Shown: positions 36,314 through 44,286, numbered from the stretch's first letter. The stretch: DNA of 64,000 nucleotides from Metabacillus litoralis (GCF_007994985.1 NZ_VOQF01000001.1:496001-560000), one strand, 5' to 3'. Made by a program: numbers and translations. The notes: a model not told the origin generated them from the sequence alone.

Positions 36314-36684
36314 TTATATTACCTCCTCTAATTTCCAAACTACTTTTGAAGTTTCCCCTACTTCATTTTGTTGATTTCAGTTACAAGCTAAAAACAAAGA
36401 ACTAAAATCATCAGTCAGCTTTAGCACTTCCTATAAAGAATTCATACCACTTTTGTTAGGAACTACTTCGTTGTAAATCAACAGAAATCTAATAAGAAAA
36501 TTTATTATTTTTGTAGTATTCCACATTGTTATGTGGTTAACCAATTTTCATTGGAAAAAATTTCTCGAAAAAAATTAGCATATAATTTCTAAAACGTGAA
36601 ATATTAATTATCAACATCACTTACAGCAATTACTTATTCAGACGCAAAAGCATAATTAAATCAAAAAATAAATCATTTTCATAT
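36314..36684. other. Intergenic region upstream of the SASP gene
   Basis: About 370 AT-rich bases between the hydrolase and the tRNA-like remnant. Near 36650-36680 GCATA and CATTTTC are spaced roughly like a sigma-G promoter (19-base gap, slightly long), which would suit the spore gene downstream. No ORF with a ribosome-binding site is seen. Confidence 0.35.
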
Positions 36685-36735
36685 TGGGTTAACCTAGTGG
36701 TTAACGGTTTGGTGCAATTCCAGCCTAGCCCACCA
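36685..36735 (+). pseudogene. tRNA-Gln-like remnant lacking an anticodon arm
   Basis: TGGGTTA at the 5' end pairs with TAGCCCA near the 3' end (seven pairs, one G-U), and a terminal CCA follows directly. Before it, TTTGG-TGCAATT-CCAGC has the shape of a T-arm with a seven-base loop. The middle, CCTAGTGGTTAACGG, resembles part of a D-arm. Bacillus tRNA-Gln has TGGGCTA..TAGCCCA and CCAGC at these places. At 51 bases it lacks an anticodon stem-loop and cannot be a working tRNA. It lies in the leader of the SASP gene. Confidence 0.45.
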
Positions 36736-36765
36736 AAAACTATTCATGAAGGAGATGCATTTATT

Positions 36766-36972
36766 ATGGCAAGCAACAGTAATAACAACAATTCTAATCA
36801 ATTAGTGGTACCTGGTGCTTCTCAAGCAATCGACCAAATGAAGTATGAAATCGCTAATGAATTTGGCGTAAATCTTGGTGGAGAAACAACATCTCGTGCA
36901 AATGGATCTGTAGGTGGAGAAATTACTAAACGTTTAGTTTCTTTTGCAGAACAACAATTAGGTAGCAAATAA
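36766..36972 (+). CDS. Alpha/beta-type small acid-soluble spore protein
   Basis: A 68-residue SASP that saturates spore DNA, protects it from UV and heat, and is degraded at germination. The family core is evident: [16 protein letters not shown] contains the site cut by the GPR protease (after the Glu of EIA), followed by [22 protein letters not shown], the second conserved block. AAGGAGATG precedes ATG 36766; the longer frame from 36697 has no ribosome-binding site and runs through the tRNA-like remnant. A strong terminator follows. Expression in the forespore (sigma-G) is expected from the family. Confidence 0.95.
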   Translation: MASNSNNNNSNQLVVPGASQAIDQMKYEIANEFGVNLGGETTSRANGSVGGEITKRLVSFAEQQLGSK

Positions 36973-37002
36973 TAACACTTAACTAAATATATGTGGCATA
37001 TA

Positions 37003-37036
37003 AGAGGCGACTCAGATGAGTCTGCCTCTTTTTTCA
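37003..37036 (+). terminator. Terminator of the SASP gene
   Basis: AGAGGC..ACTC pairs with GAGT..GCCTCT, followed by TTTTTT. Confidence 0.88.
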
Positions 37037-37202
37037 TTAGTCATTCAATTTTAATAAATGACTATATTGAAGCTTGCATTTTGTTGATTGTAATTTCTAC
37101 CTTTTTTAATTGATCTAATAATAAACAAACTATTTATTAAAATTCCCTTTCTCTGGATACGATAGTAATGAGTTAAAAATTTGATTGTGGAGTTGATTTA
37201 CA

Positions 37203-37379
37203 TTGGTAAATGAAAACTTTGATGAATTTATTAAAACAGAAACAAAACACAAGTCTAAATATGTAAATTCTACACAAGAGCCTTATAAAATTGATGATGA
37301 GAAGACTAACACAAGAAGTGACACCGATATGTCTGTAGGCGCAAAAGGTAGAGATATATTTAAGGAAAAAAATGAATAA
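37203..37379 (+). CDS. Small hydrophilic hypothetical protein (58 aa)
   Basis: A 58-codon ORF from TTG 37203, with GGAG about 11 bases upstream. The product is charged and probably disordered (NENFDEFIKTETKHKSKY, ending GRDIFKEKNE). It is similar in character to the 60-aa protein at 26.1 kb, but I see no clear alignment. Its place directly after a SASP gene hints at a spore role, without proof. The next ATG, within codon 3, is out of frame. Confidence 0.55.
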   Translation: MVNENFDEFIKTETKHKSKYVNSTQEPYKIDDEKTNTRSDTDMSVGAKGRDIFKEKNE

Positions 37380-37404
37380 GTTAATACATGATAAAGATTC
37401 TTTA

Positions 37405-37440
37405 CTTAAGACTCTTTTCTGAAAGATTGTTGCTACAGCT
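37405..37440. repeat. Half copy of the AAGGCTGTTTTC repeat family
   Basis: TAAGACTCTTTTCTGAAAG followed by ATTGTTGCT matches the right end of the 53.3-kb copy in inverted orientation. Confidence 0.5.
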
Positions 37441-37464
37441 AAAAAGTTTTAAAAAATTAATACA

Positions 37465-37496
37465 GAAGAGGATGGGAATTCCCATCCTCTTCTTTT
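37465..37496. terminator. Bidirectional terminator before the CAP-domain gene
   Basis: GAAGAGGATGGGAA is followed by its exact reverse complement, with T-rich sequence on the plus side. It serves the convergent genes on either side. Confidence 0.85.
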
Positions 37497-37503
37497 CCAT
37501 TAT

Positions 37504-38127
37504 TTATCTACCTTTTATAAACATTTGAACCCATGCACCATGATAAAACCCAACACCAATTGCATCAAATTCAGGTTTTAGTATATTGGCTCTGTGACCT
37601 GAAGAATTCATCCAAGCATTCATAACTTCCTGAGGTGTTTTCTGACCTTTTGCTATATTTTCACCTGCATTTGTATAGCTGATACCGAATGTTTTTAACA
37701 TATCAAACGGTGATCCGTAGTTCGGACTCGTATGTGAAAAATAATTCGAGTTAATCATATCTTCTGCTTTTTTTTGAGCTACATTTTTTACATCTGCACG
37801 ATGTGTAAGTGCCTTTAATCCTACCTTTGCACGTTCTTGGTTTACAAGTTGAACAACTTGTTCTTCAAAGCTACTAACACTTTTAGCAGATGGTTTCAAG
37901 CGAATCACTTCACCCACGTGCATATTCCTTGGCTCTATTGAAGGATTTAATTCCATTAACCTTTTATAATCTAATCCATAACGTTGTGCTATGTACCAGA
38001 ATGTATCCCCTTTTGATACTTTATAAAATTCAAATGGAGGTTCTTTAAACGTTTTAATTTGACCATGTGATACAGCTGGCATGATTAATAAAAAAACAAA
38101 AGTTACAGCTATTAATTTTTTTAACAT
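37504..38127 (-). CDS. Secreted LysM-CAP domain protein (YkwD-like)
   Basis: A 207-residue exported protein. A signal peptide covers about 1-23 (KKLIAVTFVFLLIMPAVSHG). A LysM domain follows (FYKVSKGDTFWYIAQRYG..LNP), which binds peptidoglycan, and then a CAP/SCP domain from ~85 (LVNQERAKVGLKAL, NYFSHTSPNYGSP, AGENIAKG, WMNSSGHRANI), with the conserved His and Glu residues of the fold. B. subtilis YkwD and YlbC are relatives; the biochemical role of bacterial CAP domains is not settled. The longest frame opens at 38166, but AGGAGTG is placed for ATG 38127, where the signal peptide also begins. Confidence 0.9.
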   Translation of the reverse strand: MLKKLIAVTFVFLLIMPAVSHGQIKTFKEPPFEFYKVSKGDTFWYIAQRYGLDYKRLMELNPSIEPRNMHVGEVIRLKPSAKSVSSFEEQVVQLVNQERAKVGLKALTHRADVKNVAQKKAEDMINSNYFSHTSPNYGSPFDMLKTFGISYTNAGENIAKGQKTPQEVMNAWMNSSGHRANILKPEFDAIGVGFYHGAWVQMFIKGR

Positions 38128-38305
38128 ATTTTCACTCCTATGTATTTTCTTGTTTATTTTTTTCACCTATTTTAGTTTGGCTTACAATTTTGATTTCATA
38201 CTGTATTTTTAAAATTATTAAATTAAGTTAACTCAATGTTTAACAATTTTTGATAATAGATCACTAAACAAAGCCGGGATATTAATTTCGACGAAAACAA
38301 AAAAA

Positions 38306-38334
38306 AGACGTGAATTCTTGTTGAAATTCACGCC
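38306..38334 (-). terminator. Terminator of the aromatic-like operon
   Basis: On the minus strand GGCGTGAATTTC pairs with GAATTCACGTC and is followed by TTTTTTTT, 25 bases after the last small gene. Confidence 0.85.
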
Positions 38335-38358
38335 AAAACTTCACTTAATTTTTTCAAT

Positions 38359-38499
38359 TTAAGGAATCTGGATATTTAATGATTTAAGCATAAAATAAAC
38401 AGCTTTTTTAATTTCTTCTGGTTGATTACTCCCATTTAAAGCACAGTTAACCTGTTCTTTGAACGTCTCAACAATTTCCTTAATCTCATTTTTGTTCAT
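38359..38499 (-). CDS. Small protein (46 aa), paralogue of its upstream neighbour
   Basis: A 46-codon ORF whose ATG lies inside the 3' end of the preceding gene (14-base overlap in another frame). The end, IKKAVYFMLKSLNIQIP, aligns with IQAAVFEMIEGLGMQIP of the 64-residue neighbour, so the two arose by duplication. Both begin with a short charged helix (NEIKEIVETFKEQV here). There is no membrane segment or known domain. It is the last gene of the operon and is followed by the terminator. A role as a small subunit or adaptor of the enzymes upstream is only a guess. Confidence 0.68.
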   Translation of the reverse strand: MNKNEIKEIVETFKEQVNCALNGSNQPEEIKKAVYFMLKSLNIQIP

Positions 38500-38680
38500 T
38501 ATCATTTTTCATCCTTAATAGTTTTTCGTTAATTTTATCTAAAGGAATTTGCATACCTAAACCTTCAATCATCTCAAAAACAGCAGCTTGGATTTGTTTA
38601 CTTGTTGCTCCTTGTTCTTTTAATTCTTTAATTTTAGTTGATAAATTACCGACTGCTTCATTTAATTTTTTATTGTCCAT
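38486..38680 (-). CDS. Small helical protein (64 aa)
   Basis: A 64-residue, probably all-helical protein (MDNKKLNEAVGNLSTKIKEL, then SKQIQAAVFEMIEGLGMQIP, then KINEKLLRMKND). GAGGTG precedes the ATG, and it starts 12 bases after the aldolase gene, so it belongs to the operon. Its C-terminal half is repeated in the overlapping next gene. I know no family for it. Its tight coupling to the two aromatic-type enzymes suggests a partner or regulator of them. Confidence 0.75.
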   Translation of the reverse strand: MDNKKLNEAVGNLSTKIKELKEQGATSKQIQAAVFEMIEGLGMQIPLDKINEKLLRMKNDNEQK

Positions 38681-38692
38681 TCGTTCACCTCA

Positions 38693-39454
38693 TTATTGAT
38701 CTAAAATAGATCGTATACTAGCACAAAGCTTTTCAGGATCTTCGTCTTGAAAAATATTACGGCCAATTGAGATTCCATTTGCACCTGCACTCAAAGCATC
38801 ATCAATCATAACGAGTAGGTCATCATTAGATGAAAGTCTCTCTCCACCTGCAATCAATACAGGAATTTTCACTCCTGATACTACTTGAGCAAATGATTCT
38901 GCTGAGCCACTGTAATTAACTTTTACAATGTCTGCACCTAATTCTTCTGCAACTCTTGCAGCATGCCTTATTCTTTCTGGATCAAATTCATGTTGTTTAG
39001 AACCATCACGTACATACATCATTGCAAGTAGTGGAATGCCCCATTTATCACACTCTTCTGCAATTAAACCTACATCTCTTATTTGTTCTGCTTCAAATGG
39101 AGAGCCTAAATTTACATGTGTCGAAATTGCTGTCGCACCTAAGCGAATTGAATGCTCTACAGATGATACAACTTCCTTTCTGGTTGATTGTGATTCTGGA
39201 GCAAGTGCTGTAGATGCTGATAAATGAACAATTAACTCACCCTTATTAGAGCCAATTGAATCTGTTAGATAACGAACAAGACCTTTATGCACAACAACAG
39301 CATCTGCTCCTCCGGCAAAAACAGCATTTACTGTGTGATTAATTTCAGATAATCCTTTAACTGGTCCAATCGTAATTCCATGATCCATTGGAACAATTAA
39401 TAATTTGTCGGAATGATGATATAATTTTTTTAAACGGATTTCTTTACCTGACAT
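38693..39454 (-). CDS. Class I aldolase, ADTH synthase-like (AroA'/GriI family)
   Basis: A 253-residue class I (Schiff-base) aldolase barrel of the archaeal FBA/DeoC-like family. Diagnostic features are VPMDHGITIGP (D24), MMYVRDG (Tyr147) and the Schiff-base lysine K178 in ADIVKVNYSG, then the phosphate-binding ends IAGGER and GISIGRNIF. In methanogens the homologue MJ0400 makes 2-amino-3,7-dideoxy-heptulosonate from aspartate semialdehyde and a deoxy-keto sugar phosphate; in Streptomyces GriI condenses aspartate semialdehyde with DHAP. The gene follows a dehydroquinate synthase II homologue by 20 bases, which is the same pairing. Plain fructose-bisphosphate aldolase activity is less likely in that context. 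Confidence 0.88.
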   Translation of the reverse strand: MSGKEIRLKKLYHHSDKLLIVPMDHGITIGPVKGLSEINHTVNAVFAGGADAVVVHKGLVRYLTDSIGSNKGELIVHLSASTALAPESQSTRKEVVSSVEHSIRLGATAISTHVNLGSPFEAEQIRDVGLIAEECDKWGIPLLAMMYVRDGSKQHEFDPERIRHAARVAEELGADIVKVNYSGSAESFAQVVSGVKIPVLIAGGERLSSNDDLLVMIDDALSAGANGISIGRNIFQDEDPEKLCASIRSILDQ

Positions 39455-39474
39455 AGTGAAAACTCCCCCACTTT

Positions 39475-40581
39475 TTATCTCTCAATAATTGTTTCGCTAA
39501 CTTTAACTCCTACATGTCGACCAGGCTCACAAATATAAGACAATAACTCATCACCAGGTTGAATTGTAGAAGCATTTCTTGGTTTTCCATCTGCACTCAT
39601 GATTCGGATATGCCAATCATCCTGCACAATCACATTTAACTCACTTTCTCCCACTTTTCCTTTGATCAGTAACATTGGACGTACTTCAGTTTTAATTCTT
39701 CCTACTGTCAATACACGAGTTTCACCTTTTGTATTAACACATAGAACTTTATCACCTGCTTTTAAATCACTTAAATACTCAGCAGCATCATCTGGTTGCC
39801 ACACATAAGAGTGAACTGCACCTGCATTTACTCGGAATGGTCTTAAATTCATATAAGGAAGATAGTGAGTTTCCGAACAAACAAAAACTCCTCCACCTGA
39901 TGTTGAACCAATAATCATTCCTTCGTCCTGGTTCATAATACCAGTCGTATCAATACAAGCTCGAACACCCATACCAGCATGAACAACCTCTGTTACGACC
40001 ATTGGATGTAATTCTAAGCTCGGTAATGCTTGCTTTGACATAAATGCAGTTAAACGTTTAACTTCATCAATATCAGTTGTTGCAAATAATACGCCATCAC
40101 TACCTTTTTCAAGTGTTCCATAAGCAATTTCAGTATCAATTGCTGTATTTACAGCTCGTAATAAAACTGTGTTACTTTCTTCTAATCTAGCAATGATTAG
40201 TTCCAGTGGAATATTTGTTGGTAGATCAAAGTCTACTGCAGCAAAGTCATACTCACTAGCTTCTCTTGAGCAGCGTTCTAACATTTCACGGTCATCAACA
40301 GAATAAAAAATACAAGTTTTGTAGTTACGTTTTTTCGCTTCCTCTAATAATGATTTATTGTCAGAAAAAACAACATCTTCTGAAGGTACATCTTCTAGTT
40401 CACCAACATTTGTTACTTCTGTAATAAAAGACATTTTTTGTGGAAAATACCCCTCTTGACGTTGCTGAACTGTTACTAACGCTTTATCAATAGGAGAGTG
40501 ATTAATTAACTCCCAAACATCCATATTTTCAACTGAAACTCCTCTACCGTCATACCAAACTTGTCGTTGTTTTTGTTGCAT
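39475..40581 (-). CDS. Dehydroquinate synthase II family enzyme (AroB'/GriH-like)
   Basis: A 368-residue protein of the archaeal dehydroquinate synthase II family. Hallmarks are MNQDEGMIIGSTSGGGVFVC, then ETHYLPYMNLRPFRVNAGAVHSY, and a C-terminal beta barrel ending YICEPGRHVGV. In archaea (MJ1249) it deaminates ADTH oxidatively with NAD and cyclises it to 3-dehydroquinate; the GriH homologue instead yields 3-amino-4-hydroxybenzoate. The family is unrelated to ordinary AroB. AAGGGAG precedes ATG 40581, so the longer frame from 40605 is not used. It is 21-45 bases downstream of the amidohydrolase gene. Which product is made here cannot be read from sequence. Confidence 0.88.
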   Translation of the reverse strand: MQQKQRQVWYDGRGVSVENMDVWELINHSPIDKALVTVQQRQEGYFPQKMSFITEVTNVGELEDVPSEDVVFSDNKSLLEEAKKRNYKTCIFYSVDDREMLERCSREASEYDFAAVDFDLPTNIPLELIIARLEESNTVLLRAVNTAIDTEIAYGTLEKGSDGVLFATTDIDEVKRLTAFMSKQALPSLELHPMVVTEVVHAGMGVRACIDTTGIMNQDEGMIIGSTSGGGVFVCSETHYLPYMNLRPFRVNAGAVHSYVWQPDDAAEYLSDLKAGDKVLCVNTKGETRVLTVGRIKTEVRPMLLIKGKVGESELNVIVQDDWHIRIMSADGKPRNASTIQPGDELLSYICEPGRHVGVKVSETIIER

Positions 40582-40626
40582 ATTAATTTCTCCCTTCAAT
40601 TTCACCTAGATAATAGTTATCACTCT

Positions 40627-41379
40627 TTAAATTTTTAATAATTGCTTTATATTTCCACTTACGATATCTTCACGTTCACGATCAGTAATATTTAGCTTCA
40701 TAATTTTTTCCAGTTCTATTCCTGGATGTGATAATGGATATTCTGATCCAAAAATCACTTTTGAGGAGCCTACTTTTTTAACTGACTCCTGTATATGAAG
40801 GAAATTACCTGTTGATGTTTCTAAAAAAAAGTTATCTAACGATTTTGCAGCTTCTAATGCCTCTTGGTCTGCTGGACCAAATCCCATATGACCAATAATA
40901 AATTTAGTTTTTGGAAATTTCTTTGCAAGCTGAATAAACTTTGCAGTTGATGCACCTGGGCTATATACAACATGTGTGTAAAATGGAAAATCATAATCGC
41001 CACAAAGAGACGCTAAGCTTGTAATTCCTTTTGATGAAAACGAAAACTGATGTGATAACGGAGAAAGCTTTAGTCCTTTAAATCCTTGTTTTTTCCCCTT
41101 TTCAAGCTGTTGCTCTACATCTTTGTCATGCGGATTAATACAGATAAAACCATGGATGTTCTTATTTTCATTGCATGCTTTTTCAATATATTGATTATCT
41201 GGAACAGGATTATCCGGTTTTGCTCTACCTGTGATATACTCAGTCATTTTACGTACATCTAGCATTGCCCCAGGAACTGCCACTACCTGATCAATACCAA
41301 TCTCGCTCATTAAATTCTGATATAATTCGATGTTCCCATACTCTGTATTAGATAAATGAGCATGTGCGTCAATAATCAT
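40627..41379 (-). CDS. Amidohydrolase family 2 metalloenzyme (ACMSD-like)
   Basis: A ~250-residue metal-dependent TIM-barrel enzyme. The metal motif IDAHAHL follows the start, the barrel continues with GFKGLKLSPL, FYTHVVYSPG, IIGHMGFG and the late Asp/Glu region FGSEYPLSHPG. This pattern is that of the amidohydrolase-2 group, which includes ACMSD and other decarboxylases or hydrolases of aromatic and ring compounds. Within this operon it could process the product of the dehydroquinate synthase-like enzyme, for example by decarboxylation or ring hydrolysis (inference). AGAGGTG precedes ATG 41379; a GTG at 41388 is too close to it. Confidence 0.85.
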   Translation of the reverse strand: MIIDAHAHLSNTEYGNIELYQNLMSEIGIDQVVAVPGAMLDVRKMTEYITGRAKPDNPVPDNQYIEKACNENKNIHGFICINPHDKDVEQQLEKGKKQGFKGLKLSPLSHQFSFSSKGITSLASLCGDYDFPFYTHVVYSPGASTAKFIQLAKKFPKTKFIIGHMGFGPADQEALEAAKSLDNFFLETSTGNFLHIQESVKKVGSSKVIFGSEYPLSHPGIELEKIMKLNITDREREDIVSGNIKQLLKI

Positions 41380-41439
41380 ACGTTTCACCTCTTTTTCCTT
41401 GCTCTTTATAATTTCTTATAGTTTGGTTTGAAAGCTCGA

Positions 41440-43386
41440 TTATTCAAATGTCATACCCCGAGCTTTTAATCTCGCTACGTACACTGATTCAGAATCTTCT
41501 TTATACAATGTACTCCATGTTTTTTTAGCAAGATCTACCAGACTAGTTTTTTTATATAAATGACCTAAATCATATAATAATTTCAAGTATTGCTCTCTTG
41601 TTATTGGAGGGTTTTCAAGATTTTGTTCATATGCTGATTTTACAGACTTAAAGTCTTTAATTGCTTTATCACTTGTATGAAAAAAACCTTCAGGAAGAGA
41701 TTGATAGATAACTCCTCTTAGATATTTCAACTCTGGATTATCTGATTGAATCGATTCATTCAACAACTTTATACCCTGTATGGTATCCTTGAACATTTCC
41801 TGTGGTTCATTAGCGAACTTACCCATTAAGGCTACAGATGCTGCATAATAGGTTTGGGCTGTTTCGCATTCAGGAAATGCGTTTCTTGCTTTTTCCCATG
41901 CTTCTAAACTTTGAATAGCTGCATCTTTGCATCCCTTAGCACCCATAAGATGCATTTCCTTGGCTTTCTCATATAATTTATCTTTTGTTGCCACAGTAAG
42001 TGTTCTTAAATCAATTTTTTTATACGCATAAATTTCCTTTTTCTCTTGCAATTTTTCTTGTATGTCGTTAGAAGGATTAAGGTTATTTAATTTCGCCCAA
42101 GCTTCTTTTGCTTTTTCTATCATACCTAGCTTTTCATAGGCAATACCGAGGTCAAACAATAATTGATGGTGAGTCTCTGAACCCTTTTCTTGAAGAAATT
42201 CCTGATTTTTCATTAAGCATTCGATATCTGCACTAGCTATTGCAGCTCTTCTAAAAAATAATTCAGGCAATCTTAAACTCTGTCTTGAACGAATAAGTTT
42301 CAATTCATTAAGATCTGGATGTTCAGTGATCAAACTATCCATCGCTTTCATTGACTTTATAGCTGCTCCAAACATTTCATAGGTGTTAACAGAATCTCTA
42401 CCAAGCATAGATTGTAAATCGATATAATACATTTCTACTTCTGGGGATGCATTTGTTAAAACAAACACCTCAAAAAAGTCTAACGCTTCTTTTACTTCAT
42501 CTGATGTTCCATTTAGAGCTTTGCTATAAATAGAGATAGCTTCATCTGTCATCCCTTCTGTCTCTAATTGACCATCAATATCTTGTTCACTATCTAATTC
42601 TGTATCTTTTATTGATGGATTGCTTAACATTTTGAATGCTTTAAGTTTCTCTTGATAATTCTTTGCAATATCTGTCTGATTTGAACGTTTATAAACTTCT
42701 ACTAAGTTTTTTAAAATTTCAGCATACTCATCTCCATTTAATATTGTTGAGTTCTTTTCATAAACTTCTACTAAATAAGAAAAATCTTCAATTGCTGTTT
42801 TAGAACGTTGAAAATAAAGGTCAGGAAGTCGATAAGCAACATGCCCTCTTAAAAATCTAGCAACAGTACAATCAGAATCTGATTCAATTACCTCATCTAA
42901 TAGGTTTAAGCCTTCTAAAGCAAATTTCATCTTATCTGTTACACTATGTGCATCTCTGGCTATTAAACTTGTTGCACTTCCAAAATAAGCTTTAATCTCT
43001 TTATGATTAGGGTGCTGTTCATATAACTTTTTTAATTGATCATATGCATTTTTAACTGATTGTTTATTTCCTTTTACCCCAGCATCATGTTCTTTTATAG
43101 CCTCGGCTAATACTCCTGAGTTACTATCAGTTGGATTGTCGTTTATTGTTTTTTTCTGCTTGCTTAATCTAGATGTTAATTTATTTGCATTTTTTAAAAC
43201 TCTATTATTATGGTTCTTTGTACTTATTGGTCTTTTTTCTTCTCCTAAAGAAGTAGTTGAATTAACATCCTGTTTGTAGTGAAATTTTTCCTGCTCTTTA
43301 TTTAGGTTATTTGCCAATCCTGCTTCTAATAAATAAGGATTAGCTTTTGCTAATTTTTCTATTAGCTTTCTTTTTTGTAAATTCAT
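41440..43386 (-). CDS. Tandem helical-repeat protein with three ~170-aa modules
   Basis: A 648-residue soluble helical protein. After a basic, low-complexity N-terminus (1-90) it has three copies of one module. Each has a block like YFGSATSLIARD, then ~35 residues later RGHVAYRLPDLYFQR and A-IEDF, then a TPR-like hairpin (LG-AYEKLG, KA--AW--L). Module one is about 95-260, two about 275-450, three about 465-640. The second and third are diverged (SRQSLRLPELFFRR; RGVIYQSLPEGFFH). The same module makes up the whole preceding gene, with which it overlaps by ATGA, so the two are translationally coupled. No enzyme motif is present. Scaffold or protein-binding function is inferred. Confidence 0.82.
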   Translation of the reverse strand: MNLQKRKLIEKLAKANPYLLEAGLANNLNKEQEKFHYKQDVNSTTSLGEEKRPISTKNHNNRVLKNANKLTSRLSKQKKTINDNPTDSNSGVLAEAIKEHDAGVKGNKQSVKNAYDQLKKLYEQHPNHKEIKAYFGSATSLIARDAHSVTDKMKFALEGLNLLDEVIESDSDCTVARFLRGHVAYRLPDLYFQRSKTAIEDFSYLVEVYEKNSTILNGDEYAEILKNLVEVYKRSNQTDIAKNYQEKLKAFKMLSNPSIKDTELDSEQDIDGQLETEGMTDEAISIYSKALNGTSDEVKEALDFFEVFVLTNASPEVEMYYIDLQSMLGRDSVNTYEMFGAAIKSMKAMDSLITEHPDLNELKLIRSRQSLRLPELFFRRAAIASADIECLMKNQEFLQEKGSETHHQLLFDLGIAYEKLGMIEKAKEAWAKLNNLNPSNDIQEKLQEKKEIYAYKKIDLRTLTVATKDKLYEKAKEMHLMGAKGCKDAAIQSLEAWEKARNAFPECETAQTYYAASVALMGKFANEPQEMFKDTIQGIKLLNESIQSDNPELKYLRGVIYQSLPEGFFHTSDKAIKDFKSVKSAYEQNLENPPITREQYLKLLYDLGHLYKKTSLVDLAKKTWSTLYKEDSESVYVARLKARGMTFE

Positions 43387-43952
43387 GATGATTCACCTCC
43401 ATTTCGTTTAGCATTTTCAACAAGAGTCTTATATTTTCTATTATTTTCTTTCAACAATTGATTCCAGGCCTGATCTGCTTTCTCAAATTCACCTAGTGTT
43501 TGATAGCATTTACCTAGGTTTAATAGAATTTCACAAAATAGATTTTTCGTTATATTTTTATTCCTACTTTTATACTCACTGATAAGGAATTGAAAATCTT
43601 CAATTGCAGTTTTTGTTCTTTTGAAATACATCTCAGGCAATCGAAAAGCTACATTACCTCTTAGTAATCTAAATTCATAATTTTTCGGCTCTGCCTTAAC
43701 AGCTTTATCTAATTCTTTAAGACCCCTTTTTGCTAGATTCATTTTTTCAATTAAATCTATATGATCTTTCGCTACTAAAGCAGAGGCACTTCCAAAATAT
43801 GCTTCAATTGTTGGATTATTGATTACATCTGTTTTAAGTTTTTTTAGTATCGCATGTGCCTTTTTTGCTGCTTCTTTATCACCATCTATGGCTTTTTGAT
43901 GAAGTGCAACTGCTTCTTTAAAATCTTCTTTCCAATCTTCTTTAATGCTCAA
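43383..43952 (-). CDS. Single-module helical-repeat protein, first gene of the operon
   Basis: A ~189-residue protein consisting of one copy of the module found three times in the next gene (AYFGSASALVAKD, RGNVAFRLPEMYFKRTKTAIEDF, then LGKCYQTLGEFEKADQAWNQL). The longest frame begins at ATG 43973, but AAGGAGG lies inside that extension, 11 bases before TTG 43952, and nothing like a ribosome-binding site precedes 43973. TTG is therefore the probable start. The stop overlaps the next start (ATGA). As first gene of the seven-gene unit, it is likely translated at the highest level. The function is unknown. Confidence 0.8.
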   Translation of the reverse strand: MSIKEDWKEDFKEAVALHQKAIDGDKEAAKKAHAILKKLKTDVINNPTIEAYFGSASALVAKDHIDLIEKMNLAKRGLKELDKAVKAEPKNYEFRLLRGNVAFRLPEMYFKRTKTAIEDFQFLISEYKSRNKNITKNLFCEILLNLGKCYQTLGEFEKADQAWNQLLKENNRKYKTLVENAKRNGGESS

Positions 43953-43973
43953 AATTTTTTGAACCTCCTTCAT

Positions 43974-44250
43974 AAAGCAACTATGAACTCTTTAACGTTT
44001 CATAGTTTTAGAATACATTTACACATTATGTAAAAGATAGAAGATGGTGATAGACGATAATGGAAAAGAATTTAATTGATAATAGAGTCTACATTAAAGG
44101 TGCTTTATTCAATGTTTTCTCCTATGAAAAAATAGATGTGTGGATGAAAATACTAGTAATATAAAATGTGCTATATACAAAATAAACTCAGCAGTCTTAT
44201 ATTAAGTTTTTCTTTAGTAAAGAATGTCGAAGTATTTCTGCACAAAAAAG
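43974..44250. promoter_or_regulatory. Presumed promoter region of the seven-gene operon
   Basis: About 280 bases between the operon and the convergent-side terminator of the DUF421 gene. It is AT-rich, and CATTTACACATTATGTAAA (about 44017-44035) is a partial dyad near the expected promoter. A 34-codon plus-strand ORF at 44060 has only a weak ribosome-binding site and is not called. Confidence 0.4.
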
Positions 44251-44272
44251 ACCCTACATGTAGGGCCGTAAT
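44245..44272 (-). terminator. Terminator of the DUF421 gene
   Basis: CCCTACATGTAGGG is a perfect seven-pair stem, followed on the minus strand by TCTTTTTTG. Confidence 0.85.
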
Positions 44273-44286
44273 TTGAACTTTACTAC

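Noticed and set aside
40627-41379. TatD-type DNase identity for the amidohydrolase
   Set aside because: The IDAHAHL start is compatible, but the later IIGHMGFG and FGSEYPLSHPG motifs fit the amidohydrolase-2/ACMSD group better.
44060-44164. 34-codon ORF (MEKNLIDNRVYIKG start)
   Set aside because: Only a weak ribosome-binding site, no known domain, and it lies in the presumed promoter region of the seven-gene operon.
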